Shown piece after piece: positions 46,738-56,675 of a stretch of 64,000 nucleotides of DNA (its first letter is position 1; every line of letters begins with the position of its first letter). This stretch comes from Chloroflexota bacterium (GTDB lineage Bacteria > Chloroflexota > Anaerolineae > Aggregatilineales > Phototrophicaceae). Below the pieces are notes generated by a model. That model made no database searches, was not told the DNA's origin, and was given only the letters and a program-made list of their open reading frames with translations. The stretch is from assembly GCA_011523705.1 (NCBI GenBank), contig WTGC01000171.1, positions 33,421-97,420 of the forward strand, read 5' to 3'. The position numbers were made by a program, and so were the translations under genes.

Positions 46738-47619
46738 TCACTCGTCGGCGGCCATCGTCCCTTGCGCGACCATCTCGACGCGGCCGCCGACTCGAATGTC
46801 GATCTCATTTCCCACGCGTTCGGCCTTGAGATGGAGCAGCGAAGGCCGGCCGATCTGATAGCCCTGCTCGGCGCGGATCGCAATTTTATCCGCGCCGAAA
46901 TATCCGTTCTCCACGATATAACCGGCGATGCAGCCATTGGCGCTGCCCGTCGCCGGGTCTTCCGGCGCGCCATAGATGTCGTCCAGCACGCGCACATGGA
47001 TATTGTTTTCGGCCTCCAGCGTTTCGGCGCAGAATATCGCCGGCGCGATCGCGTCATGCGCCCCCAGAATCGCACGCAGCCGATCCAGATTGACCCGCGC
47101 GCGCTTGACCGCCTCCAGCGATACCATCGGCGCCAGCACGAAGGCCATCCCGGTCGATACCTCTTGCAGCGGGAAACGCGTATCGATGTCCGCTTCCGCA
47201 ACGTTGAGGATTTGCGCCAAATCAGCCGCTGTAAAAATATGACCGAATTCAGGCGGATTCTGCCGCATCCAAAGCAAGTTGTCATCCGAGAAGGTCACTG
47301 GAATCGGACCCACCGGCAAGTTCAATATGAGTTCCTCAACTGGATGACCGATCAGTTCGCGCTGAATCACGTAGGCTGTGCCCAGCACCGGATGCCCGGC
47401 GAAGTCGACTTCGACCTCGGGCATGAAGATGCGCACGTTATAGCCGCCGTTCTCGGGCTGGTCCGAGACGACGAAAGTCGTTTCGGAAAAATTAATCTCC
47501 TTCGCCAGCTGCTGCATCAGCGCGGCCGGCGGATTGCCCAGGTAGACCGCCAACTGATTGCCGGTGTATTTCCTACCGACAGTGAAAACATCGACGATAA
47601 AGAATTCCATACGCGACAT
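46738..47619 (-). CDS. PhzF-family isomerase/epimerase-like protein
   Basis: A 293-residue protein of the PhzF/diaminopimelate epimerase fold superfamily. The two-domain family motifs are seen: NQLAVYLG, the catalytic Glu in NFSETTFV, FAGHPVLGTAY, and EDPATGSANGC. PhzF isomerises a phenazine precursor, but most homologues have unknown substrates, and no phenazine genes are present. A start at the third codon (ATG 47610) is also possible. It begins one base after the stop of the nitrilase-like gene and so is translationally linked to it. Confidence 0.87.
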   Translation of the reverse strand: MSRMEFFIVDVFTVGRKYTGNQLAVYLGNPPAALMQQLAKEINFSETTFVVSDQPENGGYNVRIFMPEVEVDFAGHPVLGTAYVIQRELIGHPVEELILNLPVGPIPVTFSDDNLLWMRQNPPEFGHIFTAADLAQILNVAEADIDTRFPLQEVSTGMAFVLAPMVSLEAVKRARVNLDRLRAILGAHDAIAPAIFCAETLEAENNIHVRVLDDIYGAPEDPATGSANGCIAGYIVENGYFGADKIAIRAEQGYQIGRPSLLHLKAERVGNEIDIRVGGRVEMVAQGTMAADE

Positions 47620-47620
47620 G

Positions 47621-48523
47621 TCAATTGCCTGCCTCTTGCCTTCGCTCTTCTTTCCAACGCGCCCCCGGCTCGTGCCTGACGCCCTGCAACAAGCGGCCGT
47701 AATGCTGCGGTCGGCGCTGATGCAGCAGCGGGAATAGCTCGAGATATTGCTCGCGGACCGCCGCTCGAAGCAGGGCCTGAACCACTTCGTCGCGATCGCG
47801 GCTCGCCTGCGCCAAAACGCGCCCCAAGGGATCGCAGATGAAACTGCTGCCGTAAAAGGTCACCGCGTTCTCGCGTCCAGTACGGTTGCAAGCGGCGATG
47901 AAGAGGCCATTTGCCACCGCATGACCGCGCATCACCGTGCGCCAGGCATCAGCCGAGTCGAAGTCCGCCGCGGTCGGCTCGGAGCCGATCGCCGTCGGAT
48001 AATAGATGAACTCGGCCCCTTCGAGCGCGTAAATCCGCGCCAATTCAGGAAACCATTGATCGTAACAAGTCGGCGCCGCCAGCTTCACATCGCCGATTTC
48101 ATGCACCGGGAACTGATCGGCGCCAGCGAAATAATCGGTCTCATGATAGCCCTCGCCCGAGGGAATATGCATCTTGCGCGTGAAATGACGCAGCTGCCCG
48201 CTGGCGTCATGAATAGTCGCCGTGTCCCAATAATTGCCATCTTCGTCGCGTTCGAACAAACTGCCGATGATTGTGACGCCATGCGCGCGGCCGAGCTCGG
48301 CGAAAAACAGTTCTGAGGGTCCGCCCGGCAGCGGCTCCGCCCAGTCAAAGCCGGCCGGGTCGCGCAGGCCCGGAAAATAAGGCAGGATCGTAAATTCGGG
48401 CAGGCAGATCAGCTCCGCCCCGGTGTCCGCCGCTTCGGCCACCAGCTCTCGGTAGAGCGCCTTGGTCGATTCCTGCTCGCCCGTCCAGTGCCCTTGCGCC
48501 TGGGCGATATGAATGTCTCTCAT
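47621..48523 (-). CDS. Carbon-nitrogen hydrolase, N-carbamoylputrescine amidase-like
   Basis: A 300-residue nitrilase-superfamily amidase. The catalytic triad is Glu in LPEFTI, Lys in TRKMHIPSGEGYHE, and Cys in APTCYDQWFPE. The stretch GAEFIYYPTAIGSEP is a hallmark of N-carbamoylputrescine amidases (AguB), which release putrescine, CO2 and ammonia. No agmatine deiminase (AguA) lies nearby, so the natural substrate could be a related carbamoyl or amide compound. I use ATG 48523 (MRDIHIAQAQ), four bases after the amine oxidase stop; a 17-codon extension would overlap that gene and is not needed. Confidence 0.87.
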   Translation of the reverse strand: MRDIHIAQAQGHWTGEQESTKALYRELVAEAADTGAELICLPEFTILPYFPGLRDPAGFDWAEPLPGGPSELFFAELGRAHGVTIIGSLFERDEDGNYWDTATIHDASGQLRHFTRKMHIPSGEGYHETDYFAGADQFPVHEIGDVKLAAPTCYDQWFPELARIYALEGAEFIYYPTAIGSEPTAADFDSADAWRTVMRGHAVANGLFIAACNRTGRENAVTFYGSSFICDPLGRVLAQASRDRDEVVQALLRAAVREQYLELFPLLHQRRPQHYGRLLQGVRHEPGARWKEERRQEAGN

Positions 48524-48527
48524 TGCA

Positions 48528-49817
48528 TTAAGCGTCCCCCAAAATCTCCCGCGCGGCGCGCTGGCCAGTGACATAAGCGCCGTGCACCATCGCCGTCAGG
48601 TGATGCGGGGCGCTCGCTTCGCCCGCCCAAAAGAGCGGCGGCGTCGCCCGCGCCAGCTTTTCCCGCGCCTCATAATGCCCGGGCAGGCAGACGCTGTATC
48701 CGCCCAAGGCGAAGGGATCAGCGGGCCAGTTGACCCAGCGCGCTTTGGCGAATTGCAAGGTCGGCTCCCCAATCTCCCCGCGCAGCGTCTCCAGCCCCTT
48801 ATGCAAAGCGGCATCTTCGCCCAGCGCTTGCATCTCGCGCGCGTAATCGCCGGTGACGAATCCAGTCCATACCGTCGCGCCACTTTCGCGACCCAATGAG
48901 GGCGACCACCACATCGGCGGATTGCCCCGGGCGTAAATCGCGCCGATGGTTTGATCCAGCAGCGGCTCGTCAAACAGATACACCAGCTTCATCACCGGTC
49001 CCATCTTGAGCCCGGCCAGCGCCTCTCGCTTCTGCCGCGGCAAGGGCGGATTGAAGCGTACGCGATCCGATTGCAGCACACCAAGCGGCAAGGTGATCAC
49101 GGCCGCATCAGCCGCGAACATCTCCCCAACTTCGGCGCGAATCCTCACGCCATCGGTCCAGTCGATGTCCCGAACGACGCAGCCGAGCCGAATGTCCAAT
49201 CCATCGGCCAACCGCACATAATAAGAATCATAGCCATCCAGAATCCGAAAGTCGCTGTAGTCATCTTCGCCGTCGCTGTCTACCCCCCTCGGTCCCCCCG
49301 AATCATCAAGGGGAAGCTGAAGATGAGCGGCCGCGTTGAGGCAATCCATACGCTCGCCCTCGGCATTGGCGAAGGAACGCTGGACATAGCGCATCTGCCT
49401 ATCGCTGAAGCCAATGCGCCGCAAGTAGCTGCCCAGGTCTTCGTCGTCTCGCGGCTCAGGCGCGTCGCCCAATTCCCAGGACCGTGTTACATCCAGTTCA
49501 GCGTCAGCCGCGCGCGCCTCGCCCATCGTCAGCCAGTCGCCCTCTTCCGTGCGGATCATCGAGTCGTCTCTCTTGTTCCAATGCCAGGTCCGCAAGCCCA
49601 GCTTCTCGACCCAAGCCCAGGTATTGACCGCCGGCGAGCGCCCATGAATCAATTCCGCGCCGAATTCGACCGGGATATCGGCGAAGTCGCGATTGGTCCA
49701 GACGCGCCCGCCGATGCGATCGCGCGCTTCGAGCACCGTCGCCTCGACGCCGGCGCCCTTCAGATGATAGGCAGCCGAAAGCCCGGCGATGCCCGCGCCA
49801 ATGACGATGACTTTCAT
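48528..49817 (-). CDS. Flavin-containing amine oxidase
   Basis: A 429-residue FAD enzyme of the monoamine/polyamine oxidase family. The dinucleotide-binding motif VIVIGAGIAGLSAAYHLKGAG opens the protein, followed by EARDRIGGRVWT; the C-terminal FAD motif is PLFWAGEASAPHHLTAMVHGAY. It would oxidise an amine to an aldehyde or shortened amine with H2O2 release. No signal peptide, so cytosolic. AAGGTGGG precedes the ATG. It is nine bases from the GNAT gene and is followed by the carbamoylputrescine amidase-like gene, which points to polyamine or related amine breakdown. Confidence 0.92.
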   Translation of the reverse strand: MKVIVIGAGIAGLSAAYHLKGAGVEATVLEARDRIGGRVWTNRDFADIPVEFGAELIHGRSPAVNTWAWVEKLGLRTWHWNKRDDSMIRTEEGDWLTMGEARAADAELDVTRSWELGDAPEPRDDEDLGSYLRRIGFSDRQMRYVQRSFANAEGERMDCLNAAAHLQLPLDDSGGPRGVDSDGEDDYSDFRILDGYDSYYVRLADGLDIRLGCVVRDIDWTDGVRIRAEVGEMFAADAAVITLPLGVLQSDRVRFNPPLPRQKREALAGLKMGPVMKLVYLFDEPLLDQTIGAIYARGNPPMWWSPSLGRESGATVWTGFVTGDYAREMQALGEDAALHKGLETLRGEIGEPTLQFAKARWVNWPADPFALGGYSVCLPGHYEAREKLARATPPLFWAGEASAPHHLTAMVHGAYVTGQRAAREILGDA

Positions 49818-49826
49818 CCGCCCACC

Positions 49827-50750
49827 TTAGCCATCAAAGTCCGGATTCTCCCAAACGATCAGTACGCCGGCATCGCCCGCGGCCGGCTCATCCACGTAAT
49901 CGGCCACGACGCCCTGCGCGCGAAAGCCGCGATTCATCTGCATGGTCACGGTGGGATCATTAAAATCGCCCGCGATCACTCTTTCGCCGTATTCACTTAC
50001 ATCCATGCTGTCGGCGTATCGATGGTAGCCCATCAACATACCCACCGCGTACCAGCCGCGCAAGTTGAGCCGCTTGACCAGATCGAAACGCGCTTGGTAG
50101 AGGCCTGTGCCGATGCCATGTCGCTGATACATCGGGTGCACGGCCATCTCGACGCCGTAGAGCCAGTCGCCGTCGGCTTCGTGCTTGGCAATGCGCAAAT
50201 CGCCGATCGCCTCCATCCAGGGCAGTATTGGCGCTGATGGCGGGCGCGACGTGCGCATGGTGCAAGCCATGCCGACGCAATTGCCCGCGCTTGGTCCGCT
50301 GATGCGCTGGGCGACGAATTGACCTTCCGGGAATATGGCAATATGTGACTCGATATCTCGCTCGTCAAAGCAATCATCGCAATCTTCGCCCTTGCGGATG
50401 CCGTAGGCTTCCCGATATGAAATGCAGGCGCTGCCGATGTGCCAGGGCTTCGTGTTCATGATGACGACGCCCGGCAACTCCATCAGCACATCATCGCGAA
50501 TGAAGTCTTTGAGCCACCAGGAGTCGAAGCCCAAGGGCAGTTGGCGCTTGCCGTCGTAGCTGACGTCATACTTTGTGTCGTCGTCTTCTTTCGCGCCCTG
50601 TTGATACAGGTGCAGTTGGATCTCCGGCCAGCTGGTGTCAATCGCCTGCTTCAAGGCGTCGATGTTGTCTTCGCTGCGGTCGCCGGCGATCGCCTTGTCT
50701 AACTTGTCGATCGAGTCTTCAAGATCCGGCTTGCTGGGCTCGTCGCTCAA
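49827..50750 (-). CDS. GNAT-family N-acetyltransferase with N-terminal extension
   Basis: A 307-residue protein. The acetyl-CoA binding part is GVEMAVHPMYQRHGIGTGLYQARF (about 215-238), with the Q/R-x-x-G-x-G/A motif as QRHGIG. The first 120 residues have a charged helical start. The C-terminus has RVIAGDFNDPTVTMQMNRGF and LIVWENPDFDG, closely matched in the second GNAT at 59020. The start is TTG at 50750; the ribosome binding site is unclear. It is the first gene of the amine cluster and diverges from the polyamine importer, so acetylation of a polyamine is plausible but unproven. Confidence 0.82.
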   Translation of the reverse strand: MSDEPSKPDLEDSIDKLDKAIAGDRSEDNIDALKQAIDTSWPEIQLHLYQQGAKEDDDTKYDVSYDGKRQLPLGFDSWWLKDFIRDDVLMELPGVVIMNTKPWHIGSACISYREAYGIRKGEDCDDCFDERDIESHIAIFPEGQFVAQRISGPSAGNCVGMACTMRTSRPPSAPILPWMEAIGDLRIAKHEADGDWLYGVEMAVHPMYQRHGIGTGLYQARFDLVKRLNLRGWYAVGMLMGYHRYADSMDVSEYGERVIAGDFNDPTVTMQMNRGFRAQGVVADYVDEPAAGDAGVLIVWENPDFDG

Positions 50751-50784
50751 ATTCCAGGTCCGTGTCTTTCGCGTTTACCACTCG

Positions 50785-50806
50785 CTTGCGTTAGTATACT
50801 CGCAAG
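50785..50806. promoter_or_regulatory. Inverted repeat and -10 box between the GNAT and pot genes
   Basis: CTTGCG (50785-50790) and CGCAAG (50801-50806) form perfect six-base arms around ten bases that contain TATACT (50795-50800), a -10 box facing potB. TTTACC 15 bases upstream could be its -35. The repeat overlaps the promoter and lies between the two divergent gene groups, as expected of a regulator site. Confidence 0.45.
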
Positions 50807-50839
50807 CTTTACCCAATTCATAGAGAGTTCAAGTCGGCA

Positions 50840-51697
50840 ATGAAGAATCGTTGGAGACGGATTCGGCAAGACGGCGTCTTCCTCGCTTTGCCGACCATCC
50901 TGTGGCTTGTCATCTTTTTTGTCCTGCCGCTGGCAGTCGTATTGGTGTTCAGCTTCATGTCCCGCGGACGCGGCGGCGTCGCCATCATGCCTTTCACGCT
51001 GGATCATTACCAGCGCACCTTCGGCGTCTTCTTCATCATCCTGCAGCGCTCGATCGGACTGGCGGCGCTGACCACCATCGTCTGTCTCATTGTCGGTTAT
51101 CCGCTCGCCTTCTTCATCAGCACACGGCGCCGGCGCATCGTGCAGCAAATCACGCTCTTCCTGGTGATACTGCCCTTCTGGACCAATTTCCTCATCCGCA
51201 CTTACGCCTGGCGAATCTTGCTGGGCGAAGAAGGCACGATCAACGGCTTCTTGCTGAGCCTGGGCATCATCAGCGAAGCGCTGCCGCTTTTGAATACGCA
51301 GCTCGCCGTGCTGATTGGGCTGGTATATGGTTTCCTGCCCTTTATGGTGCTGCCCATTTACGCCTCGGTCGAGCGCTTCAACTTCCGCTATGTCGACGCG
51401 GCGCATGATCTGGGCGCCAACGATGTCCGCACGTTCACCCGCGTCGTTCTGCCGCTGACCCTGCCGGGTGTGCTGGCCGGCTGCGCACTGGTATTCATCC
51501 CGTCGGTCGGCGCCTTTGTCACGCCCGATCTTCTGGGCGGCACCAAAGGACTGATGATCGGCAATTTGATCAACAAGCAATTCGGCGGCTCGGGCAATAT
51601 GCCCTTGGGTTCCGCGCTCTCTATCGTGATGATGGCGGTGGTGATGATCTCGCTGCTGGTCTATTTATTCGCCAATCGGCGCGAGGCGCGCGCATGA
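50840..51697 (+). CDS. potB: Spermidine/putrescine ABC transporter permease PotB
   Basis: A 285-residue inner-membrane permease with six hydrophobic segments. The BPD permease EAA-type loop reads DAAHDLGANDVRTFTRVVLPLTLPG (residues about 190-215). FWTNFLIRTYAWRILLG and GVAIMPFTLDHYQRTF match PotB-type proteins. It forms a heterodimeric channel with PotC. Its stop overlaps the potC start by four bases (ATGA). First gene of the importer operon. Confidence 0.92.
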   Translation: MKNRWRRIRQDGVFLALPTILWLVIFFVLPLAVVLVFSFMSRGRGGVAIMPFTLDHYQRTFGVFFIILQRSIGLAALTTIVCLIVGYPLAFFISTRRRRIVQQITLFLVILPFWTNFLIRTYAWRILLGEEGTINGFLLSLGIISEALPLLNTQLAVLIGLVYGFLPFMVLPIYASVERFNFRYVDAAHDLGANDVRTFTRVVLPLTLPGVLAGCALVFIPSVGAFVTPDLLGGTKGLMIGNLINKQFGGSGNMPLGSALSIVMMAVVMISLLVYLFANRREARA

Positions 51698-52596
51698 GCG
51701 TCTCATCACAGCTGCTCATCAACGAAGGGTCGATGCGAAGCAACCGCGCCGTCCGCCGCCTGGGCAAATTGGGGCTCTGGCTGAATCCGATCTTCGCCTA
51801 CTTCTTCCTCTGGGCGCCCATTGTGATCCTCGTGCTTTTCTCTTTCAATGAAAGCCGGTCAGTCGCCTCCTTCACCGGCTTCACGCTGAAGTGGTACAAC
51901 AACATTCTGAACAATGTCATGGGCGCGGAGAGAGCATTCTCCACCGAAATCATGCTCAACGCCTTTCGCAACAGCCTCTTTGTCGGCACGGTCGCCACCG
52001 CCATCGCCACCGTGCTCGGCACCATGATTGCCCTGGCGATGGCGCGGGGCAAATTCCCGGGCAAGAAGCTGATCGATGGTCTGCTCTTCCTGCCGGTCGT
52101 CATCCCCGAGATTACCCAGGCGATCTCGCTGGCGATTTTCTTCAAGGTGGCATTTGATTGGATCGCCATCATCAGCGGCGAGCGCATCTTCCCCGGCTTT
52201 CATTCCATCATCATGGCGCATGTGACCTTCAACATATCGTTTGTCGCCATTGTCGTTCGCGCGCGCCTGGCTGATATGGACCCGCAGCTGGAAGAAGCGG
52301 CCAACGACCTCGGCGCCAACCCCTGGCAGACCTTCTGGCGCGTCACCTTTCCACTGATCTTGCCGGGCGTCATTTCCGGCGCGCTGCTCGCTTTTACTTT
52401 GTCACTCGACGATTTCGTCATCACTTTCTTCACCTCCGGCGTCGGCACCTCGACCCTGCCCGTCTTCGTCTACGGCTTGCTCAAGCTGACGGTCACGCCG
52501 GAAGTAAACGCCATCTCGACAATTATGATGGTATTGAGTACGCTATTGATTGGCATTTCGTTAGTTTTGCAGGGGCGCAGCGCGTCCCGCGTTTAG
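51694..52596 (+). CDS. potC: Spermidine/putrescine ABC transporter permease PotC
   Basis: A 300-residue permease with six hydrophobic segments. Motifs: FSFNESRSVASFTGFTLKWY, LPVVIPEITQAISLAIFF, and the EAA loop EEAANDLGANPWQTFWRVTFPLILPG, then LSLDDFVITFFTSGVGTSTLPVFVYG, typical of PotC. It starts at the ATG overlapping the potB stop; a later in-frame ATG at 51733 is possible. It is followed by potD after 27 bases. Confidence 0.92.
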   Translation: MSVSSQLLINEGSMRSNRAVRRLGKLGLWLNPIFAYFFLWAPIVILVLFSFNESRSVASFTGFTLKWYNNILNNVMGAERAFSTEIMLNAFRNSLFVGTVATAIATVLGTMIALAMARGKFPGKKLIDGLLFLPVVIPEITQAISLAIFFKVAFDWIAIISGERIFPGFHSIIMAHVTFNISFVAIVVRARLADMDPQLEEAANDLGANPWQTFWRVTFPLILPGVISGALLAFTLSLDDFVITFFTSGVGTSTLPVFVYGLLKLTVTPEVNAISTIMMVLSTLLIGISLVLQGRSASRV

Positions 52597-52623
52597 TTCG
52601 CCGTCGCAATAGGAGGAAAAATC

Positions 52624-53709
52624 ATGAAGAAACAGATGCTTTTGATCTTTGTTCTTTGCCTCTTGGCGCCCGTCGCCATCGCCCAGGATATGGAGCATGA
52701 GCCCTGGACCTGCCCCGAAGGCTACGAAGGGCAGACGCTGAGCATCTTCAATTGGTCGACTTATATCGCCGAAGATACCGTGCCCAACTTTGAAGAAGCC
52801 TGCGGCGTCACCGTCAATTATGACATTTACGAAAGCAACGAAGCGATGCTGGCGCGCATCCGCCAAGGCAATCCGGGCTACGACATCATCGTGCCCAGCG
52901 GCGGTACTGTACAGCGTATGGCTGAGGAGATGCTGCTGATTCCGCTCGACCTGGAGATGATCCCCAATATCGCCAACGTCATACCCGATCTGCTGGGCCC
53001 CGCCTATGACCCGGAAAACATGTATTCGCTGCCCTACCAGTGGGGCACGGTCGGCGTCGGCTACAGCACGGAGGTCTTCCCCGATGGCATCAACTCCTGG
53101 GACCAGGTCTGGGAGCACGATGGTCCGGTAGCCTGGCTTGATGATCGGCAGACGATGCTCGGCATCGCCCATCTTTTCCTGGGCAACGACCCCAACACCA
53201 CCGATGCCGATGAGATCAACGCCGCCCGCGATTACCTGATCGAAAAAGGCGGCAATGTCGTCACCGTCGCCGCCGACGATGGGCAGGTCCTGCTGGAGCG
53301 CGGCGATGTCGATATCGCGGTGGAATACAACGGCGACATCTTGCAAATCTCCTGGGATTGCGAATGCGATGACTACGCCTACGCCATACCGGAAGAAGGC
53401 AGCAACGTCTGGATCGACAATCTCTCCATCCCGGTCGACGCGCCCAACCCCGAGCTGGCGATGGTCTTCATCGATTACATCCTCGATGCCAAAGTCGGCG
53501 CTGACTTGACCAATTACATCTGGTACGCCTCGCCCAACCAGGCATCCATCGATTCCGGCTACATCGACGAAGAGATCCTCAACGATCCGGCGATCTTCCC
53601 GCCGCCCGAGCAAGTGGCAAATCTCTTCGCCATCATTGATGTCGGCGCTGAAGCCGAAGAGTTGATCAACAACGCCTGGGACGAGCTGCTCATCTTCCTC
53701 GGGCAATGA
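52624..53709 (+). CDS. potD: Spermidine/putrescine-binding periplasmic-type protein PotD
   Basis: A 361-residue extracellular solute-binding protein with a signal peptide (MKKQMLLIFVLCLLAPVAIAQ) that has no lipobox Cys, so it is not a typical lipoprotein. LSIFNWSTYIAEDTVPNFEEACG, YDIIVPSGGTVQRM, SLPYQWGTVGVGYS and EYNGDILQ match PotD/PotF polyamine-binding proteins; acidic and aromatic residues in these blocks contact the amine in the family. A strong AGGAGG precedes the ATG. How it stays at the cell surface without a lipid anchor is unclear. Confidence 0.92.
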   Translation: MKKQMLLIFVLCLLAPVAIAQDMEHEPWTCPEGYEGQTLSIFNWSTYIAEDTVPNFEEACGVTVNYDIYESNEAMLARIRQGNPGYDIIVPSGGTVQRMAEEMLLIPLDLEMIPNIANVIPDLLGPAYDPENMYSLPYQWGTVGVGYSTEVFPDGINSWDQVWEHDGPVAWLDDRQTMLGIAHLFLGNDPNTTDADEINAARDYLIEKGGNVVTVAADDGQVLLERGDVDIAVEYNGDILQISWDCECDDYAYAIPEEGSNVWIDNLSIPVDAPNPELAMVFIDYILDAKVGADLTNYIWYASPNQASIDSGYIDEEILNDPAIFPPPEQVANLFAIIDVGAEAEELINNAWDELLIFLGQ

Positions 53710-53736
53710 GCAAATTGCTCGCTGTCGCGAGATTCC

Positions 53737-53771
53737 GTAGGGGCGACCGACGGTCAGTGTCTAGGCGACCC
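53737..53771 (+). repeat. Decayed GTAGGGGCGA repeat after potD
   Basis: GTAGGGGCGACC followed by GGTCAGTGT and a broken right arm AGGCGACCC. It begins 27 bases after the potD stop. Confidence 0.5.
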
Positions 53772-53808
53772 AGTAGGTAGCCCTTCTTGCCAGAAATTGC
53801 GCATTGCA

Positions 53809-53835
53809 TGTACGGGCGGGCCGGTGGCTCGCCCA
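53809..53835 (+). repeat. GTACGGGCGG hairpin repeat between potD and potA
   Basis: TGTACGGGCGGG, CCGGTGG loop and CTCGCCCA, related to the GTAGGGGCGA family with one substitution in the leading sequence. Confidence 0.5.
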
Positions 53836-53867
53836 CATTCACATCTCAATTAGGTCCGATTTTGCTC

Positions 53868-53907
53868 TCCCTCTCCCCTTGTGCGAGCGCGGGTCGGGTC
53901 CAAGGGG
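53868..53907. repeat. Decayed CT-rich repeat upstream of potA
   Basis: CCCTCTCCCCTTGTG matches the intact element at 31567, but the right arm (CGAGCGCGGGTCGGGTCC) is altered. The AAGGGG that serves as potA ribosome binding site lies at its end. Confidence 0.5.
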
Positions 53908-53915
53908 CTCACCCA

Positions 53916-55043
<1,128 letters not shown>

Positions 55044-55147
55044 AACTGCCGCGCGCTAGGATGTCGAGCACAGCCCCATTCCTTCGCCATTGAAGGCGAG
55101 ATGTGCTAATATCCGGTTACTGCCCAACTTTGATCGGCCTTTGTCAA

Positions 55148-56365
55148 ATGGTCGTTAACCCGCCAGAATACCCCTCGCCTCCAGTGAACCGCGCCCGCGT
55201 CAAGCCGGTGGACGCCGAGACCGGGTTCGAGGTGACAGCTGAGTTCCAGCGCTTCAATCAGAAGTATGACATGTTCAACCGCGCCGTCTGGGATGACGAA
55301 GTCCGCTCGGAGCGGTCGCGCAAATTCTTCGAATCTTACTTCACCGACCTGGCCCAATTCCGCAAGGTCGAGGGTTTTCAACACCGCGATTACGCCCTGC
55401 GCAACGCCGCCTGGTATATCGCCGATTTCACCTCGGATCTCTTGGAAATGTCGAAGGATCGCAAAGAGGGCTTCCTCGATACCTACACCATGTTCCGCGA
55501 AGGCGCGACGCGCAAAACCCAAGCGACCGCCGAAGAGAATACAGCCGATGTGAAACGCGCAGGCGCTTTTCTCGGCGCCGACGCGGTCGGCATCTGCGAG
55601 TACGACGAGCGCTGGGTCTACACCCACAATTACAGCCGCCAGCAGCTCACCGACAAGGCGATGGACTTGCCCGGCGATTTAACCCACGTCGTCGTGATCG
55701 TCAACGAAATGGATCATCGGACGATTCAGACGGTGCCCTCGGCGCTCAGCGGCGCCGCCACCGGGCAGGGCTATAGCCGCGATATCATCGCCGTGCTGTC
55801 GGTCACGCAATACATCCGCAACCTGGGATATCGCGCAATCGCCAGCCTCAATGACACGGCGCTTTCGATACCGCTGGCGATACAAGCCGGTCTGGGTCAG
55901 TACGGTCGCCACGGCCTCCTGATCACGCCCGAATTCGGTCCGCGCGTTCGCATCGCCAAAATCTTCACCGACCTGCCCCTGATCCCGGACCAGCCGATCG
56001 ACTTCGGCGTGACAGAGACATGTAATATCTGCCGCCGCTGCAGCGATGGCTGCCCGGTCAAAGCCATCCCGGATGACGCGCCGAAGTTTGAGATTCACGA
56101 CGGCGTCTCGCATCTGCGAGGTGTGAAGAAATGGACGATCAACGCCAAGCAATGCTTCAAATTCTGGGTGAATCAAGGCACCGATTGCTCGATATGCATC
56201 CGCGTCTGCCCTTACAACAAAGATTTCTCCAAGCGCTTCAATCGCCTGCTTCGCTGGATGCTGAGCAATCGCTGGCGGCGGCTGGCTCTCTGGCTGGATG
56301 CCAAGCTGAAATATGGCGAGCGCAAAACCGCCGGCTGGTGGTGGCGGCGCGCCGCCAATCAGTAG
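55148..56365 (+). CDS. Reductive dehalogenase-like (RdhA-type) Fe-S protein without Tat signal
   Basis: A 405-residue protein resembling the catalytic subunit of corrinoid reductive dehalogenases. Landmarks are ADAVGICEYDERWVYTHNY, AIQAGLGQYGRHGLLITPEFG, a first 4Fe-4S motif TCNICRRCSDGCPVKAI (Cys about 292-302) and a second, CFKFWVNQGTDCSICIRVCP (about 336-355), in which the Cys-x3-Trp-x3-Gly pattern is RdhA-like. It lacks the Tat signal of respiratory RdhA and there is no rdhB anchor gene, so a cytosolic, non-respiratory role is likely. QueG (epoxyqueuosine reductase) is related but shorter in this region. Corrinoid binding is inferred from the family. ATG 55148 gives this length; ATG 55103 is an alternative. 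Confidence 0.8.
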   Translation: MVVNPPEYPSPPVNRARVKPVDAETGFEVTAEFQRFNQKYDMFNRAVWDDEVRSERSRKFFESYFTDLAQFRKVEGFQHRDYALRNAAWYIADFTSDLLEMSKDRKEGFLDTYTMFREGATRKTQATAEENTADVKRAGAFLGADAVGICEYDERWVYTHNYSRQQLTDKAMDLPGDLTHVVVIVNEMDHRTIQTVPSALSGAATGQGYSRDIIAVLSVTQYIRNLGYRAIASLNDTALSIPLAIQAGLGQYGRHGLLITPEFGPRVRIAKIFTDLPLIPDQPIDFGVTETCNICRRCSDGCPVKAIPDDAPKFEIHDGVSHLRGVKKWTINAKQCFKFWVNQGTDCSICIRVCPYNKDFSKRFNRLLRWMLSNRWRRLALWLDAKLKYGERKTAGWWWRRAANQ

Positions 56366-56441
56366 CCCGGTTGTGGCGCAGCGAACCGCAGCCCGCGAAT
56401 CGGTCCGCACAAAATAGCGAATCCGATCCAATTGGATTGCC

Positions 56442-56559
56442 GTAGGGGCGGTTCTTGGGTCGCGATGGGCGCGTGGACACAGCCGCCGAAACTGACCGCC
56501 AGCTGCGCTTCGCACGGCAATCCGAGTTCGAGCCGGCGTTTCAGCGAAACGCCCCTACA
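56442..56559. repeat. Repeat element bounded by inverted GTAGGGGCG ends
   Basis: The left end reads GTAGGGGCGG and the right end CGCCCCTAC, in inverted orientation about 118 bases apart, like the inverted pair at 29186-29259 but with a longer interior of no recognisable coding sequence. It looks like a small non-autonomous element or a paired hairpin repeat. Confidence 0.5.
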
Positions 56560-56675
56560 GATGCCATCCAATCTGAGGGTCTGCCAAAAGACGGCAAAAG
56601 ATGCTACACAGCTGGTCGCGAACAACCAAGCCGCTCCTGAAACTGCCGGCTGCGCTACGCAGTGGCGCCCCTCGC

